This document shows, one piece after another, positions 11,276 through 21,979 of a stretch of DNA of 64,000 nt. The stretch is from Molanna angustata. Lineage: Eukaryota > Arthropoda > Insecta > Trichoptera > Molannidae. A program made the position numbers and the translations under genes. The stretch is from the NCBI GenBank assembly GCA_963576475.1, contig OY754964.1, positions 48,744,861-48,808,860 on the forward strand. The letters run 5' to 3'. Numbering within the stretch: position 1 is the stretch's first letter; each line of letters starts with the position of its first letter. The notes under the pieces are model-generated. The model searched no databases and was not told where the DNA came from. It worked only from the letters and a program-made list of their open reading frames with translations.

Positions 11276-11924
11276 AAACATTTGTCGATTCCCAAAGGTC
11301 ATGAGAAAAATGATTTTGGTTCTTTAGGTAAGTGTTGGAGCAAATGGACTCTATGGAATGGTCTAAAATCGGTAAATGGAGAGTAGGCAATGTTTCGAAG
11401 GGAAGCATAAAACAATGAAGGTAAATTGTACTTATCGCCAGCCGCGACGAACCAATAGCTGAAGTTAACTTAATTAGATTTGTAGAACAGTAGGTATACT
11501 ATTGTACACACCACGAAGAACTATGCACTTGACGTAGTTTAAAATATGTGGAAAAACTTCGAAGATAAACTTTTAACTAACTGTATGTAAATGGCACTGT
11601 GTCATCTCTCGAAGGTAACCACTGTACAGCTTGTAGGTAGTTTTCTTTTCTTACAACATTTTCTCTGCTAGGCGGGTAGGCATACATTATCTATGCTCAG
11701 AATAGGAATAAGGTGAGGAGTCAAAATAGATATTATCCCTAGCAGGTAAGAAAGACTAGATTGTATGAGAATTATTTGCCATTCGCACGTATGCGAAATA
11801 TTAAGTTTTGTTTTCTCACACTGTATGTCCAATGTCAAAAAATAAAAAGGTAAACAGTACAAAAGAAAACAACGCTTTCGAGAAATAATATATGTATGGC
11901 TGTTTTTTTTATATTTTCTCTCTA
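11276..11924. other. Unassigned sequence
   Basis: Nothing recognisable; the ORF at 11668-11862 on the minus strand lacks a domain. Confidence 0.4.
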
Positions 11925-12660
11925 ATCCAACTGTTGATTCGTTTATGAGAATTCAATTCTCTTAATGAATCGACATTATTAAGCCAAGATGCGTGTACGA
12001 AGGAAAATTTTGTATGGTGTAGTGGACTTTTTGCATGCTAATAACACGAACTAGAGGCCTCGCAGCATATATGTTCCCCTACATGGATTTACTCAGAATT
12101 CGGAGTAGAACATTTTATGTGAGTTTGTTATAGGCTTACAAAACTTTTATACTCAGAATTGTGAATTTTTGTTTCAGTCAGGGGTTATCAACTTTTGAAA
12201 TTTTGGTTTATTTTTCCATATATCTCAGAAACCATAAAAGCTAGAAAGCTGAAAATTGGTATGAACATAGACAAATACAAAATCTCAAATAAGTTTTTTT
12301 TTAAATTCCAGGGTTTCTCAAACATTTTTTATTAAGAAAAATATTTTTTTTATGATAAATTTATGAGATTAACTGCCTATATTTCCAAGCTTTTTAAAAA
12401 TATCGAAAAAAGCCGAAACACCCCAACTAGATAATTTAATTTTCTATTAAAAATATTAACATTGTATTAGCACATCTCAATTTTTTTTTAACAATTTTTA
12501 TAAAGATTGAATTTAGTGACGACATTGCTTCATACAATTTGTATGGAAGTAGCCTACTCACAATATCTAAAAAGACTTAATAATTTGATACTAATCTCCC
12601 AACATACATACCATCATGCTGTTTTCACATTCTGGGTAGGATCAAAGGACAGCGAAATAA
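11925..12660 (+). mobile_element. Composite ~1-kb repeat, copy A (right end missing)
   Basis: It begins with ATCCAACTGTTGAT, the terminal motif of this family. It then carries CGCAGCATATATGTTCCCCT, TTACTCAGAATTCGGAGTAG, GTCAGGGGTTATCAACTTT and CATATATCTCAGAAACCATA. Copies B, C and D (below) share the same order. This copy stops near a LINE-tail-like block (CATACCATCATGCTGTTTTC) and lacks the far terminal repeat. Its internal frames are broken. Confidence 0.75.
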
Positions 12661-13632
12661 TAGTATGAAGTGTACGTAAATCTCCATTCCCGTTATTTTT
12701 TTGGTTAGGTCTAGCTAGTCTTTAATGTTGCTTTATAAATTGAATGGAAATTACTTGCAGGAATAATTTTATCGACAACTTTGCCATTTGAGGTTAAGAA
12801 AAAGATTATTATGTAATTCGCATTTTTCAAATAAATTACTTTCCTCAACATATTTAAATAATTGTATGATACTCACTATTTTTAATACTACTTATTATTA
12901 TGTGTGTTGAAATTTTAAGCGTTTAATGTCATCTTTGACAGCTCTTCCGACATTGGTAAAATGACCAGTGCGTTTTCTAAGCTCTAGTCAATAATTTTAG
13001 GTAACAATAAGTGATAATTCTCAATCACATCGGTGAGGAGACATGCAATGGTAAGAAAGTGATACAATATTCAGTTTCACGAGAAATCAAGTAATAATTA
13101 AATATTTATTTATACAGAATTCACTAACGCCGATTATTAAAGTTATGATTGAGGTGGACCTGTTTGAGAATAAAAATCTATCTTTGGTAAAACACCCTCA
13201 ATATAAACAAACTGTCACCACCCAGCAGTGTGTTGTAGAGATGTAGGGAGGAATGTTAGAGGAAGGGATGGTAGTCATGATTTATCCTCATAATCTATCA
13301 TTTCAAGTACCTACCTTCGATATACGGATGATATTTTTATTTGATAATATCATTATCAAATAATGCAGTTTACAAACATCACGTACAGGATATAATAAAA
13401 TGCTGGCTCAGCAACTTGTGAAATATTCACATGACTAAAAATAAATATTATTTTCGTTCGTGTATTTGATATGTTTTCCCGTAACTAAGCAACCGATAAA
13501 ACATTCTGAATTGTAAAAAATGAATTATTTTACAAAACAATGCGGTATATGTTTTATATATTAGTTAAAGGTATACCGTTTATATTCAATGAGGAGGATG
13601 AAGGTCTCGTTCTATCGCATGTAACTCATGAG
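12661..13632. other. Unassigned AT-rich sequence
   Basis: No recognised gene or dispersed repeat. Confidence 0.4.
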
Positions 13633-14610
13633 ATCCAACTGTCGATAGCGATAGTATGTATAGTTGAAGAATAAGTACCAAACTATAAATCCATAAATCC
13701 AAATTATTGAATATTTTAAAATATTTTGTTTTCTATACAACACATGTAGGTATGTATGTCAAGATAGGACATCATGGAAGTCAGTCCTTTTCTCCTACCC
13801 GGAATATGAAAACAGCATGATGGTATGTACATATGTATGTTGATAGATTAAGTATCAATCAATAAGTCTTTTTACATATTGTGTATAGGCGACTGCCCTA
13901 CAAATTTTATGAAGCAATGTCGTCACTTAATTCAATTTTTACAAAAAATTTGAAAAAAAAATTGGGATATATTACTATAATGCATGCATTTTTTAAAGAA
14001 AATTAAATTTTTCTAGTTTACATGTTGCGGCATTTTTCGATATTTTTAAAAGAAATGGAATTAAAGGCAGTTAAAGACAAAAATTTGTCATACCAATTTT
14101 TGCTTCTTAATAAAAACAGTTTGAGAAACCCTAGAACTGATTTTCAAAATCCATTTTGAGATACAAAATTGTACAAATCCATTTTGTACAAAATTTCAGC
14201 GTTCTGGCTTTTATAGTTTTTGAGATATTTGGACAAATGCTATTAAAATTAAAATGTTGATAACCCCTGTCTGGAACAAAAATTCTACATACTAAGTAAA
14301 AAGGTTTTATGTACCTTAAATTGTCTATATATTCTGAAATTTCAGGCTTTGTGAATCCAGCGAATCTAAAGTTATGAGGGGGGGGACAGACACACAGACA
14401 CACACACAAAACTCACATAAAATGTTCTACTCCAAATTCTGAGTAAATCCATGTACGGGAACATATATGCTGCGAAGCCTCTATGTTGGTGTTTTTAGCA
14501 TGCAAAAAGTCCACTACGCTATACAAAATGTTCATTCGTACACGCATCTTGGCTTAATACTGTCGATTCATTCAGAGAATTGAATTCTCATGAACGAATC
14601 GACTGTTGGA
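13633..14610 (-). mobile_element. Composite ~1-kb repeat, copy B
   Basis: Inverse orientation to copy A. It opens with ATCCAACTGTCGATAGCG at 13633 and closes near 14610 with a mutated ATCGACTGTTGGAA. A block at 13755-13830 reads like a LINE tail (CQDRTSWKSVLFSYPEYEN). The minus-strand frame at 14131-14409 keeps the words RGYQ and TIKARTLK, which recur in copy C. Copies A and B therefore form a large inverted pair ~1 kb apart. Confidence 0.8.
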
Positions 14611-14743
14611 AAACATACCTACCTACCGCATTCATTCTCCGTTAGAAAGGTAGGTTTTAAGCGTATCGGATCGTATTGGGATCGGATTTGCAGTGGAGAG
14701 TAAGGCCGATGATCTTCTAGGCCCCACCTCTATGTCCATCGTT

Positions 14744-15694
14744 ATCCAACTGTCGATTCGTTCAAGAAAATGAAATTCTTTTGAAGGAAGAGGCAGTTTA
14801 CATAAATCCATGATACGCGAGATTGTATGCAGGGTCTACTTTTTCACGGCTTTTCCAAATTTAAAGTAAAAAAACACCAACTTAGAGGCTTCGCAGCATA
14901 TATGTTCCATATACGGATTTACTCAGACTTCGAAGTAGAACATTTAGTGTGTCTGACTGTGTGTGTGTGTCCCTATTAACTTTTGATCCGCTCAATTTAC
15001 AGAGCCCAAAATTTCAGAATATATAAAAAGTAGTAGGCCTACAAAACTTTTGTACTCAGCATTTCGACTTTTTGTTTCAGTCAGGGGTTATGAACTTTTG
15101 AATTTTTACTTTATTTTTCCATATATCTCAGGAACCATAAAAGCTAGAACGCTGAAAATTGGTGTGAATATAGACAAATACAAAATCTCAAATTCAGTTT
15201 CTCAAACATTTTTTACTAATAAAAATATTTTTTTATGACAAATTTATGTGTTTAACTGCCTATATTTCCAAAGTTTTTAAAAATATCGAAAAAAGCCGAA
15301 ATACCCCAACTAGATAATTTAATTTTCTATAAAAAATATTAGCATTGTAGTAGTTCATCTCAATTTTTTTTTAACAATTTTTATAAAAAAATTATTTTAG
15401 TGACGACGTCGCTTCATACAATTTGTATGGCAGTCGCCTATACACAATATCTAAGAAGTCTTAATAGTTTGATACTTAATATCTAAACATACATACATAC
15501 CATCATGCTGTTTTCATATTCCGGGTAGGAAAAAAGGACTGACCTCCATACTATCCTATCTTGACATACATACATACCTACATGTGTTGTATAGAAAATA
15601 AAATATCTTAAAATATTCAATAATTTGGATTTATGGGTTTATAGTTTGGTAATTATTCTTCAACTATGCATACTATCGCTATCGACAGTTGGAT
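14744..15694 (+). mobile_element. Composite repeat, copy C, with perfect 14-bp terminal inverted repeats
   Basis: ATCCAACTGTCGAT at 14744-14757 is matched by ATCGACAGTTGGAT at 15681-15694. The outside sequence TCATGTGTTACATGCAACTAG to the right is also shared by the left flanks of copies B, D and E, so the true end may be ~20 bp further out. The frame at 15050-15238 keeps RGYELLNF and SGTIKARTLK, similar to copy B. No transposase domain is recognised. Confidence 0.8.
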
Positions 15695-15739
15695 ATCATG
15701 TGTTACATGCAACTAGTTTTTATGATATTATCCTGTGGC

Positions 15740-15935
15740 AGTCTCATAACGTGTCTAGTGTCCATACCACCTCAGTCTATTTTCGGTCAGTTTTTCTGCC
15801 ACGGATATGGACGTTCTTCGTCCTGTCCAACCTCGTAAGACCACCAGCCCATCTGAGCATTTTCATCTCGTTGGTGTGAAGAGTCTGGACAAGATTGTTT
15901 TTCAATGCCCAGCACTCAGATGAACACAAACACTC
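15740..15935 (-). pseudogene. RTE/BovB-like LINE reverse-transcriptase fragment
   Basis: Translated on the minus strand, this gives SECWALKNN, then TNEMKMLRWAGGLTRLDR, IRGR and a decayed RLRWYGH. This order (ECWALK...MRMLRW..G.T..D...IRG) is the connection/thumb region of RTE-like endonuclease-RT proteins. It is short and interrupted, hence dead. Confidence 0.7.
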
Positions 15936-16195
15936 AGATCAATCATAAATAATAAATATTCCAGAATAATGGGCTACGAGAGACTTCGTAAAATCATGAC
16001 ACACGAATTGCTTTTTATGGGTAAGTAAGTTTGTATATTTTCTAACAGCCATATTGGAAATATCTTAAGAAAGGACCCATGCTTTTGATGAATTTTATTT
16101 AATTCATTATATTTATGGTGCTTTTTGGGCAGCTAACATGTATCATTTCAAATATTTATTCAAGATGAACCCGATAATAAGCTTATCCTTAATTT
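15936..16195. other. Unassigned sequence
   Basis: No recognised element. Confidence 0.4.
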
Positions 16196-16295
16196 ATGAG
16201 ACTTGCGAAGCTAATCTTCTCGCAAATCCTGACTATAAACACATTCAAATACTGTCTTCACCTGGAATCGAACCCGAAACCTTTGGCTTATCGAC
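16196..16295 (-). mobile_element. tRNA-derived SINE, family 1, partial copy
   Basis: GAGACTTGCGA...AATC and ACCTGGAATCGAACCCGAAA (inverse B box) match the family-1 SINE at 41815-42030. The A-box end is replaced by unrelated sequence. Confidence 0.55.
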
Positions 16296-16554
16296 ATCAT
16301 CCTCATCATCCGAGACTAGAAAATCTACACACCAGAACGGATCTTATAGCCTCGAGTTGAGTTCACCTCCATGCATGTCGGTTCTACATAATACCACACC
16401 ATGTTCCTCACTCGGTAAGCTGAGAGATCCTGGCGCCACAATTTTCTTTTTTTTAAGAACTATGAAACAAGTAAACAACAATCCTTTAAAATAAACAAAA
16501 ACTATTATTAATAATTTCAGAATTAACCTTGTGGTACCTACATTTTTAAAAAAA

Positions 16555-16790
16555 CTTTTAAAAAACACAAATCACTTTGTTTACGCCACTTTTTGAGTTA
16601 TCTACCGGTCTACCGGTTTCGAAGCGACTGCTTCCTCCTCAGGACTGATTATAACTAACTTTCTACTTTCTACGATTGTGTGTTACTGTTGTTGCGAGGT
16701 GGGAGTAGAGGGGGTGAGGGGGGTGGTAATGGGGCGGGGTCAATTTTTCCAACGGAAACATATTTATGAGTGGACTATTTGTTAAAATTT
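16555..16790 (-). mobile_element. Penelope-like element 3' end fragment
   Basis: On the minus strand, a C-rich stretch (complement of 16695-16740) is followed by CTGAGGAGGAAGC, GCTTCGAAACCGGTAG and an AT-rich tail. The same order (C-rich stretch, then CTGAGGA...GAAAC) follows the GIY-YIG frame of the Penelope element at 35590-35760. No coding part remains here. Confidence 0.6.
16608..16645 (-). ncRNA. Hammerhead-ribozyme-like motif 1
   Basis: Read on the minus strand: GTC, CTGAGGA, one extra G, GAAGC-AGTC-GCTTC hairpin, GAA, ACCGGT, A, GAC. This matches the hammerhead core CUGANGA...GAAA with helix I GTC/GAC and a self-complementary helix III. An extra purine lies between the core and helix II, so activity is unproven. 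Confidence 0.55.
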
Positions 16791-16929
16791 GACGAAAATA
16801 TTATAAATAACCAATAAACCTATGCGGGACTAATATGAATTGTAATATGGCATGTCAAAAAAATGTTATACACTATAAGTTGTCATAATAATATTATGTA
16901 GTTATAAGATTTCACTTTTTTGTGAAAAG

Positions 16930-17290
16930 CCATAATATCACCAAATATTTTTTTAATTGTATATACCTACGCAAACATTGGTTTTATTTCCCTGTCGGGA
17001 GTCAAAATGATATTTTTGTTTACATATTTTTAACATCTCAATACAGACGAAGTTGGGACATTATAGAAGAACCAAGAACAGGCTTACGACCTGTCATCGG
17101 CTGGTTTACGTGATCACTTTAAGCGACTGCGCAACGTTCACCAATTATGCCTTCTTGTGGAGTTCCCTTATCAATGTAATTTTTGAAAGTTGTATATATT
17201 TGAATAATGTGTAACAATTTTCCAGAAAATAATATCCCAACTTCGTCTTTATTGAGATGTTAAAAAGTTTGTCAATAAAAATATAGTAAT
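16930..17290. mobile_element. Foldback MITE, copy 2
   Basis: Same family as 1974-2395 (shared ATACGCAAACATT, TCGGGAGTCAAA, GGCTTACGACCTGTC). The centre (CGTTCACCAATTATGCCTTC) is inverted relative to copy 1 and the right arm is shortened. Confidence 0.75.
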
Positions 17291-17920
17291 ATCTCGCAAT
17301 TAGCTCTCTACTGGACTCCATGGTTTAGTGTATGTATAATGAGATGAAAAATGAGCCAACAGTTTAAGATTCTCTAGTTTTAGTAGCAACATCATTAAAA
17401 TCATCATCATCACCACAGTTTAAACTAACAACATTCAACATTCGGTCCATCTCTTCCAACATTAGACAGATGATATTCAATATGTCTGTATATAGCAGCC
17501 GTGATCATTACAAATGGAATTAGCTGAACATAATACATACTAAATAGTATGTATGTATGTTAGGTAGGTATAACTATATCCAATATCTTTCTCCTCCTCT
17601 GAGTTTGTATGATATTCGAACAAAAAGTAAACAGACCATCATAATATTTACATCTAACCAATCATTTTTATTTTCACGGAGGTATAGGTACCTTTTTGTC
17701 GCGGAGAGATCAGAAAATACGACACAGCATAATTATATCTAGCAATACAAAAAGTGATTATAGAGTTCATTTATTTATTTAATTTAAATACAAAACGAGT
17801 TGGTTAAGGCAACACTGAACTTTCCATATTATGTAAGTGTACGCTTTTTTTCTTCTTGGAAGGATAGACTTTAAATAGATATACCTATTATGCAAATCGA
17901 ATATTTTTTTAATTGCATAT
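17291..17920. other. Unassigned AT-rich sequence
   Basis: The ORF at 17557-17742 has no domain. Confidence 0.4.
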
Positions 17921-18092
17921 ACGCAAACATTAATTGGTGAACGTTGCGCAAGCGCATAAAGTGATCACGTAAACCAGTCGATGACAGGTCGTAAGCCCTG
18001 CAGGTGCCTCGAGTTCCTGGTTCTTCTACAATATCCCAACTTCGTCTCTATTGAGATGTTAAAAAAATGTTTATCAATAAAAAGATATATTA
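17921..18092. mobile_element. Foldback MITE, copy 3 (internally deleted)
   Basis: It keeps the outer left end (AATTGCATATACGCAAACAT) joined directly to the right half (GGTGAACGTTGCGCAAGCGC through to TCTATTGAGATGTT). The left arm and centre are deleted. Confidence 0.75.
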
Positions 18093-18164
18093 TGATGATA
18101 TAGAAAACAGTGTGGGTAGGTATTGTTTATTAATGTTGATGGCTATTTCATTACCATACATAAA

Positions 18165-18300
18165 TCTTCATCTTCTTATTCTTCTTCTCCTTTTGAATAG
18201 ACCTTCAGGTCTGTTTTTTAAGAGGCCTGCTCTTCCTGCGAGGTGGACCCCCAGCTATCCCTCCATCTTTTTGGCGGTCTACCTCGAGGGCGGGTTCCAT
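18165..18300. repeat. Degenerate repeat with TTC-rich start
   Basis: TTC/CTT repeats are followed by a GC-richer segment (TGCTCTTCCTGCGAGGTGGA). The layout resembles an inverse LINE tail with a GAA-type 3' repeat, but no conserved peptide is readable. Confidence 0.3.
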
Positions 18301-19500
18301 ACATAAATACAAAAAATAAAATATTCAATACAATAATATTTTTTTGTATGAACAACCGCAAACCTAATACATGTATAAATAGAATATAAATTCGTAAATT
18401 AAAAAAAATATTTAAATAAACTAATTAATGTTCATTTCGAAAATGTCAACCGCTGCTATGGTCGGCATCTTGGGTTTGATTTCCAGCAGAGAAGAGATTT
18501 ATTTTCACGTCAATCTTGCTTGAAAATAAATCTCTATATTATTATGCTCTGGACTAGGAAGGAGAGATAAAAAGGCTCTATGCCACTTTCGCAGACATAT
18601 TCTTGCGAGACTTGCAGGACAAAAACCGAGACCGCATGTGTTGCTACAAGAACAGGGGATGCAAGACCTAGACCAGGCCATTTGCTATTGGTGCAAAACC
18701 CAGAGTCTTACAAAAAAAGTAAAAAAGTGACCAATTAACAACGTAGGTAAGTACTATCGACATAATACTATAAATTTGTGTATTTTGTATATTTTTAATA
18801 TATTTTTTGAAAAAGTTGCAATACCTGCAATATTTACAAAACCGTGACTAGGTTTGCAAAATCAAGACTACAAGAACAATACCATGACCAATAAGTACAA
18901 GTGCAAGACCAATACAAGACCAAGACCGGGGTTACAAGACCACCCCAGCCTTGATCTTGTATTTGCTCATCACTGGTTGAAATAAATTGTCATGTGTATT
19001 TATTTTATCACTTCAATACCTATTGCTTGAAGCCGGAACAGCTGTAACAGTTGAAGTAACATGCAAGAAGCCGGAAATAGGGTTCCTGCAAAACCATCTA
19101 CCTACTCATTTGATGATAATGTTATACACTTGCAAAACATACACAAATTATGATTTTCATTTAGTTCTTAATTTGTATTATGCCTAGTAATGTACACTTA
19201 TATCTGACTCACTGTTCAGAAACAATAATTTTGAAATGCCTAGACATATTTAAATCTGCCGAGTTGTACAATCAGCTTGTAACATGTTCAAATATATTTC
19301 ACAATTTGTTATACTAACATATAAACAATATGAAACTAATAAGCTATACCAACATAAGTTAACGTGTCAATGTGAGATTTCTTATATTAGACTGCATCCA
19401 AACTTAAAGTCACATACCAACATTATTATAATTAATATTCGAGCTGGTGTTTTTAAAGTCTAATTTTGAATAATATAAACATGTCGAATGTCGACGACTG
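18301..19500. other. Unassigned, with degenerate CAAGACC-rich patch
   Basis: Near 18600-18960 the words GCAAGACC, ACAAGACCA and CCAAGACC recur irregularly. No ORF or named element is supported. Confidence 0.35.
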
Positions 19501-19509
19501 TAGGCTCTA

Positions 19510-19630
19510 CTGTTTATATGCCTGACACTTGGATTCAGGATCATGGGTTCGCTACCCAGTTGGTGTCAAAGTTTTTCAGGCTGGATCTGTAAACATTTTG
19601 CATGATAGACAAATGACAACTTGTTCAGTA
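19510..19630 (+). mobile_element. tRNA-derived SINE, family 1, diverged copy
   Basis: ATCATGGGTTCGCTACCCAG (B-box-like), CAGGCTGGATCTGTAAAC and GACAACTTGTTCAG align with the family-1 SINE at 20327-20545 with many changes. Confidence 0.5.
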
Positions 19631-20326
19631 TTGAAAAGGTACCTATAGGTTTGTAGGAGTGCTTCAAGGATTTGTGTCGCAGATTACAAAATCGATTCCC
19701 GGTGATTTGCAACATTTTCACTGTTTAGTTCGATTTATTTAGAGGACTATTATTAATATCATCATAATGCATTAGTTATACGTACTATTTATAGTAAATT
19801 TTTATATAATTAAATAATTGTAATTTGAGTGTATGGTAAATAAAAGTGTATACAGTTATAATATGTAGCAGATAAACAAATAAAATTAACATTAAGTCCA
19901 TTTTGTAACAAAAAAATTCCTGAAAATTCGATAGTTAGAAAATCACAGTTTGCGTATTTATATTCTAGTTTGAGACTCCAATACGTATTAAAAATACTTT
20001 TTTAAATACTTTGTAATAAATATTTTAAAACATAATTACGACTTTGATATTTCAACCCATATTCACACTGATGATGAAGAGAAGTATAGGGTGTTCGTGA
20101 TGTGTAAATCGATATTGATTTACATGTAAAATTTTTTCAATTTCATTTTCACATTTTTTTTTATTATAAACAAGGTGGAATTATTTCTGTCTTTTGTAAG
20201 AAAGTATGCTTATTAGTGCTATTTTGGAGTGTTTTGAGAAGCAATAACATTCCAAAACGTAAAAGAACCGAATGTAATGGAAACACCCTTTCATATTAGT
20301 ACAAAAAACTGCAGCAAATTTAATAT
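19631..20326. other. Unassigned AT-rich sequence
   Basis: No gene is seen; a lone GATTCCCGG near 19694 may be another decayed SINE head. Confidence 0.35.
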
Positions 20327-20545
20327 TGTCGGCCTTCATGGATCAGTTGGTTGGGTATCTGACTGCTGATCTAAAGGTCCCGGGTTCGATTCCCGGTGGA
20401 GACACAGTTTTTAATTGCGTTTTCAGTCTGGATCTGTGAGACGATTAATATCGTAAGTCTCCAGAATGTGGCAACTTGTTATTGGGTGCGTGTTAAATTA
20501 ATATTTGACATAGTACCTGTTAGTTGCCCGAGAAGTAATAAATAA
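20327..20545 (+). mobile_element. tRNA-derived SINE, family 1, near-complete copy
   Basis: The head GTCGGCCTTCATGGATCAG and the B box GGTTCGATTCCCGG give a tRNA-like 5' part. A unique body follows (CAGTCTGGATCTGTGAGACG, GTGGCAACTTGTTATTGGGT, AGTTGCCCGAGAAGTAATAA) and it ends in an AATAAATAAT repeat. Copies are at 41815-42030 (inverse), 31731-31825 (3' part only) and partial ones near 16.2 and 19.5 kb. Family structure and A-rich tail argue against a functional tRNA gene. Confidence 0.85.
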
Positions 20546-21975
20546 ATAATAAATAATAATAATATTTCATAAACTAATTGGAAAAATAAACTATACGAAC
20601 CGTTTTCGTGCAATAAATTAGTAAAAAAAAATGTGAGGAAATGATTGATGATTTAGTTTGTCATGAATCTCCCTGTTGGTAATAGAATAGGTGTTAACAT
20701 CCCTACAACACTCAATGAAACCAGATGCTGGATAAACACATCGGTCCATTGCTTACAGCATCCCCCCCCACTCCTACCTTCTACCCTCGCCTACTGAATA
20801 CCAACCAGTAGCGAACCTCAAGAATCAGTAAAAAGTAACAGATGTTTTACAAATCTGTAAAAACGTGACGTGTCATAGAAAAAGTAAAAAAGCAATATCA
20901 AATATGAAATCTTGCTGGTCTATTGTGAAATGTGTCATATGAACTGTTCATTTTTGTGAAACATTCATCCAAGGGGCCACCCACAGCTAAGCTTCCATAT
21001 ATGTAATATGTAAATATCTCACAATGACGAATATGTAGGTATTAAACAAAATCTATGCTTTAAAAAAACGGAATGATGCCACTGTCAAGCATTTTATGTT
21101 GCGTCACTAAGTTTTGATTCAAAACAAAATTCCGTTTAACTATGATTAATAATATTTATTTTTTGGAATTCTGGTGTTATATTAAAAAAAAATTCTATTC
21201 TTTATTTTCTTTGTATTTCTTCCTTTCTACTTTCCTATATGTATCTATATTTTATTCTGCATTGCTTGGCATTGGTAATTAATTATATCCGTTTAGGTAG
21301 GAAAACATTGGCCCATTTTAGTCATACATAACTTATACCTTACCAAAAAAATATATTTTACGGGAATCACATCGCTGTTTTTTTTTTTTTTGAAAAATGA
21401 ACAACTTTCATGTCCATTTTAAAATGAAATTTTGTTATTTTTTTTTTGTTTTATAGTGTCATCCTGTGACGAAATTCTTCTGAAGAATAAGATACCTAAA
21501 CAATTTGTCGCTAAATAATCGATTATGTCGGCCTCCATTCTATTCATGTAACCAAGTATGTACCTATTTACAATTTAACATGCATACATAAATCCAAGAA
21601 TTACTCACGAATTACTGTTTGATATTATCATTATATTTATTTGTCAGTTTCTATATTAGAATGTATACTAATGATTTTTTTTAATTTAAATATTAAAATA
21701 TTCTAATGTTTTACATCTATCCAATCGTCTGCGAGCGATCTTTGTAATTTATCTGATTTATCAGCCAATTAATAACATATCTGGAAACCTATAGACCAAA
21801 AGCCAGCAACTGCGAAATTTACGTATATAATACAAATGATTTTTGCTGATTTTTGTTTTGTAAAATTAAAAAATACTTAATTTCCGTCTACTGAACACCA
21901 TCATATTCATAGCCCCAATATTCGGCCACCCGGATTCCACTAGTATTTGCTATCACTGTGTCTTGTCGTGATGTC
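20546..21975. other. Unassigned AT-rich sequence
   Basis: No gene is seen. It contains a short C-run at 20763-20770 and poly-T tracts near 21379 and 21439. Confidence 0.4.
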
Positions 21976-21979
21976 GCTC

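Noticed and set aside
20327..20420. Possible tRNA gene (good B box GGTTCGATTCCCGG)
   Set aside because: The sequence continues into a SINE body repeated at 41815-42030 and 31731-31825 with an AATAAA-type tail; tRNA arms do not pair cleanly.
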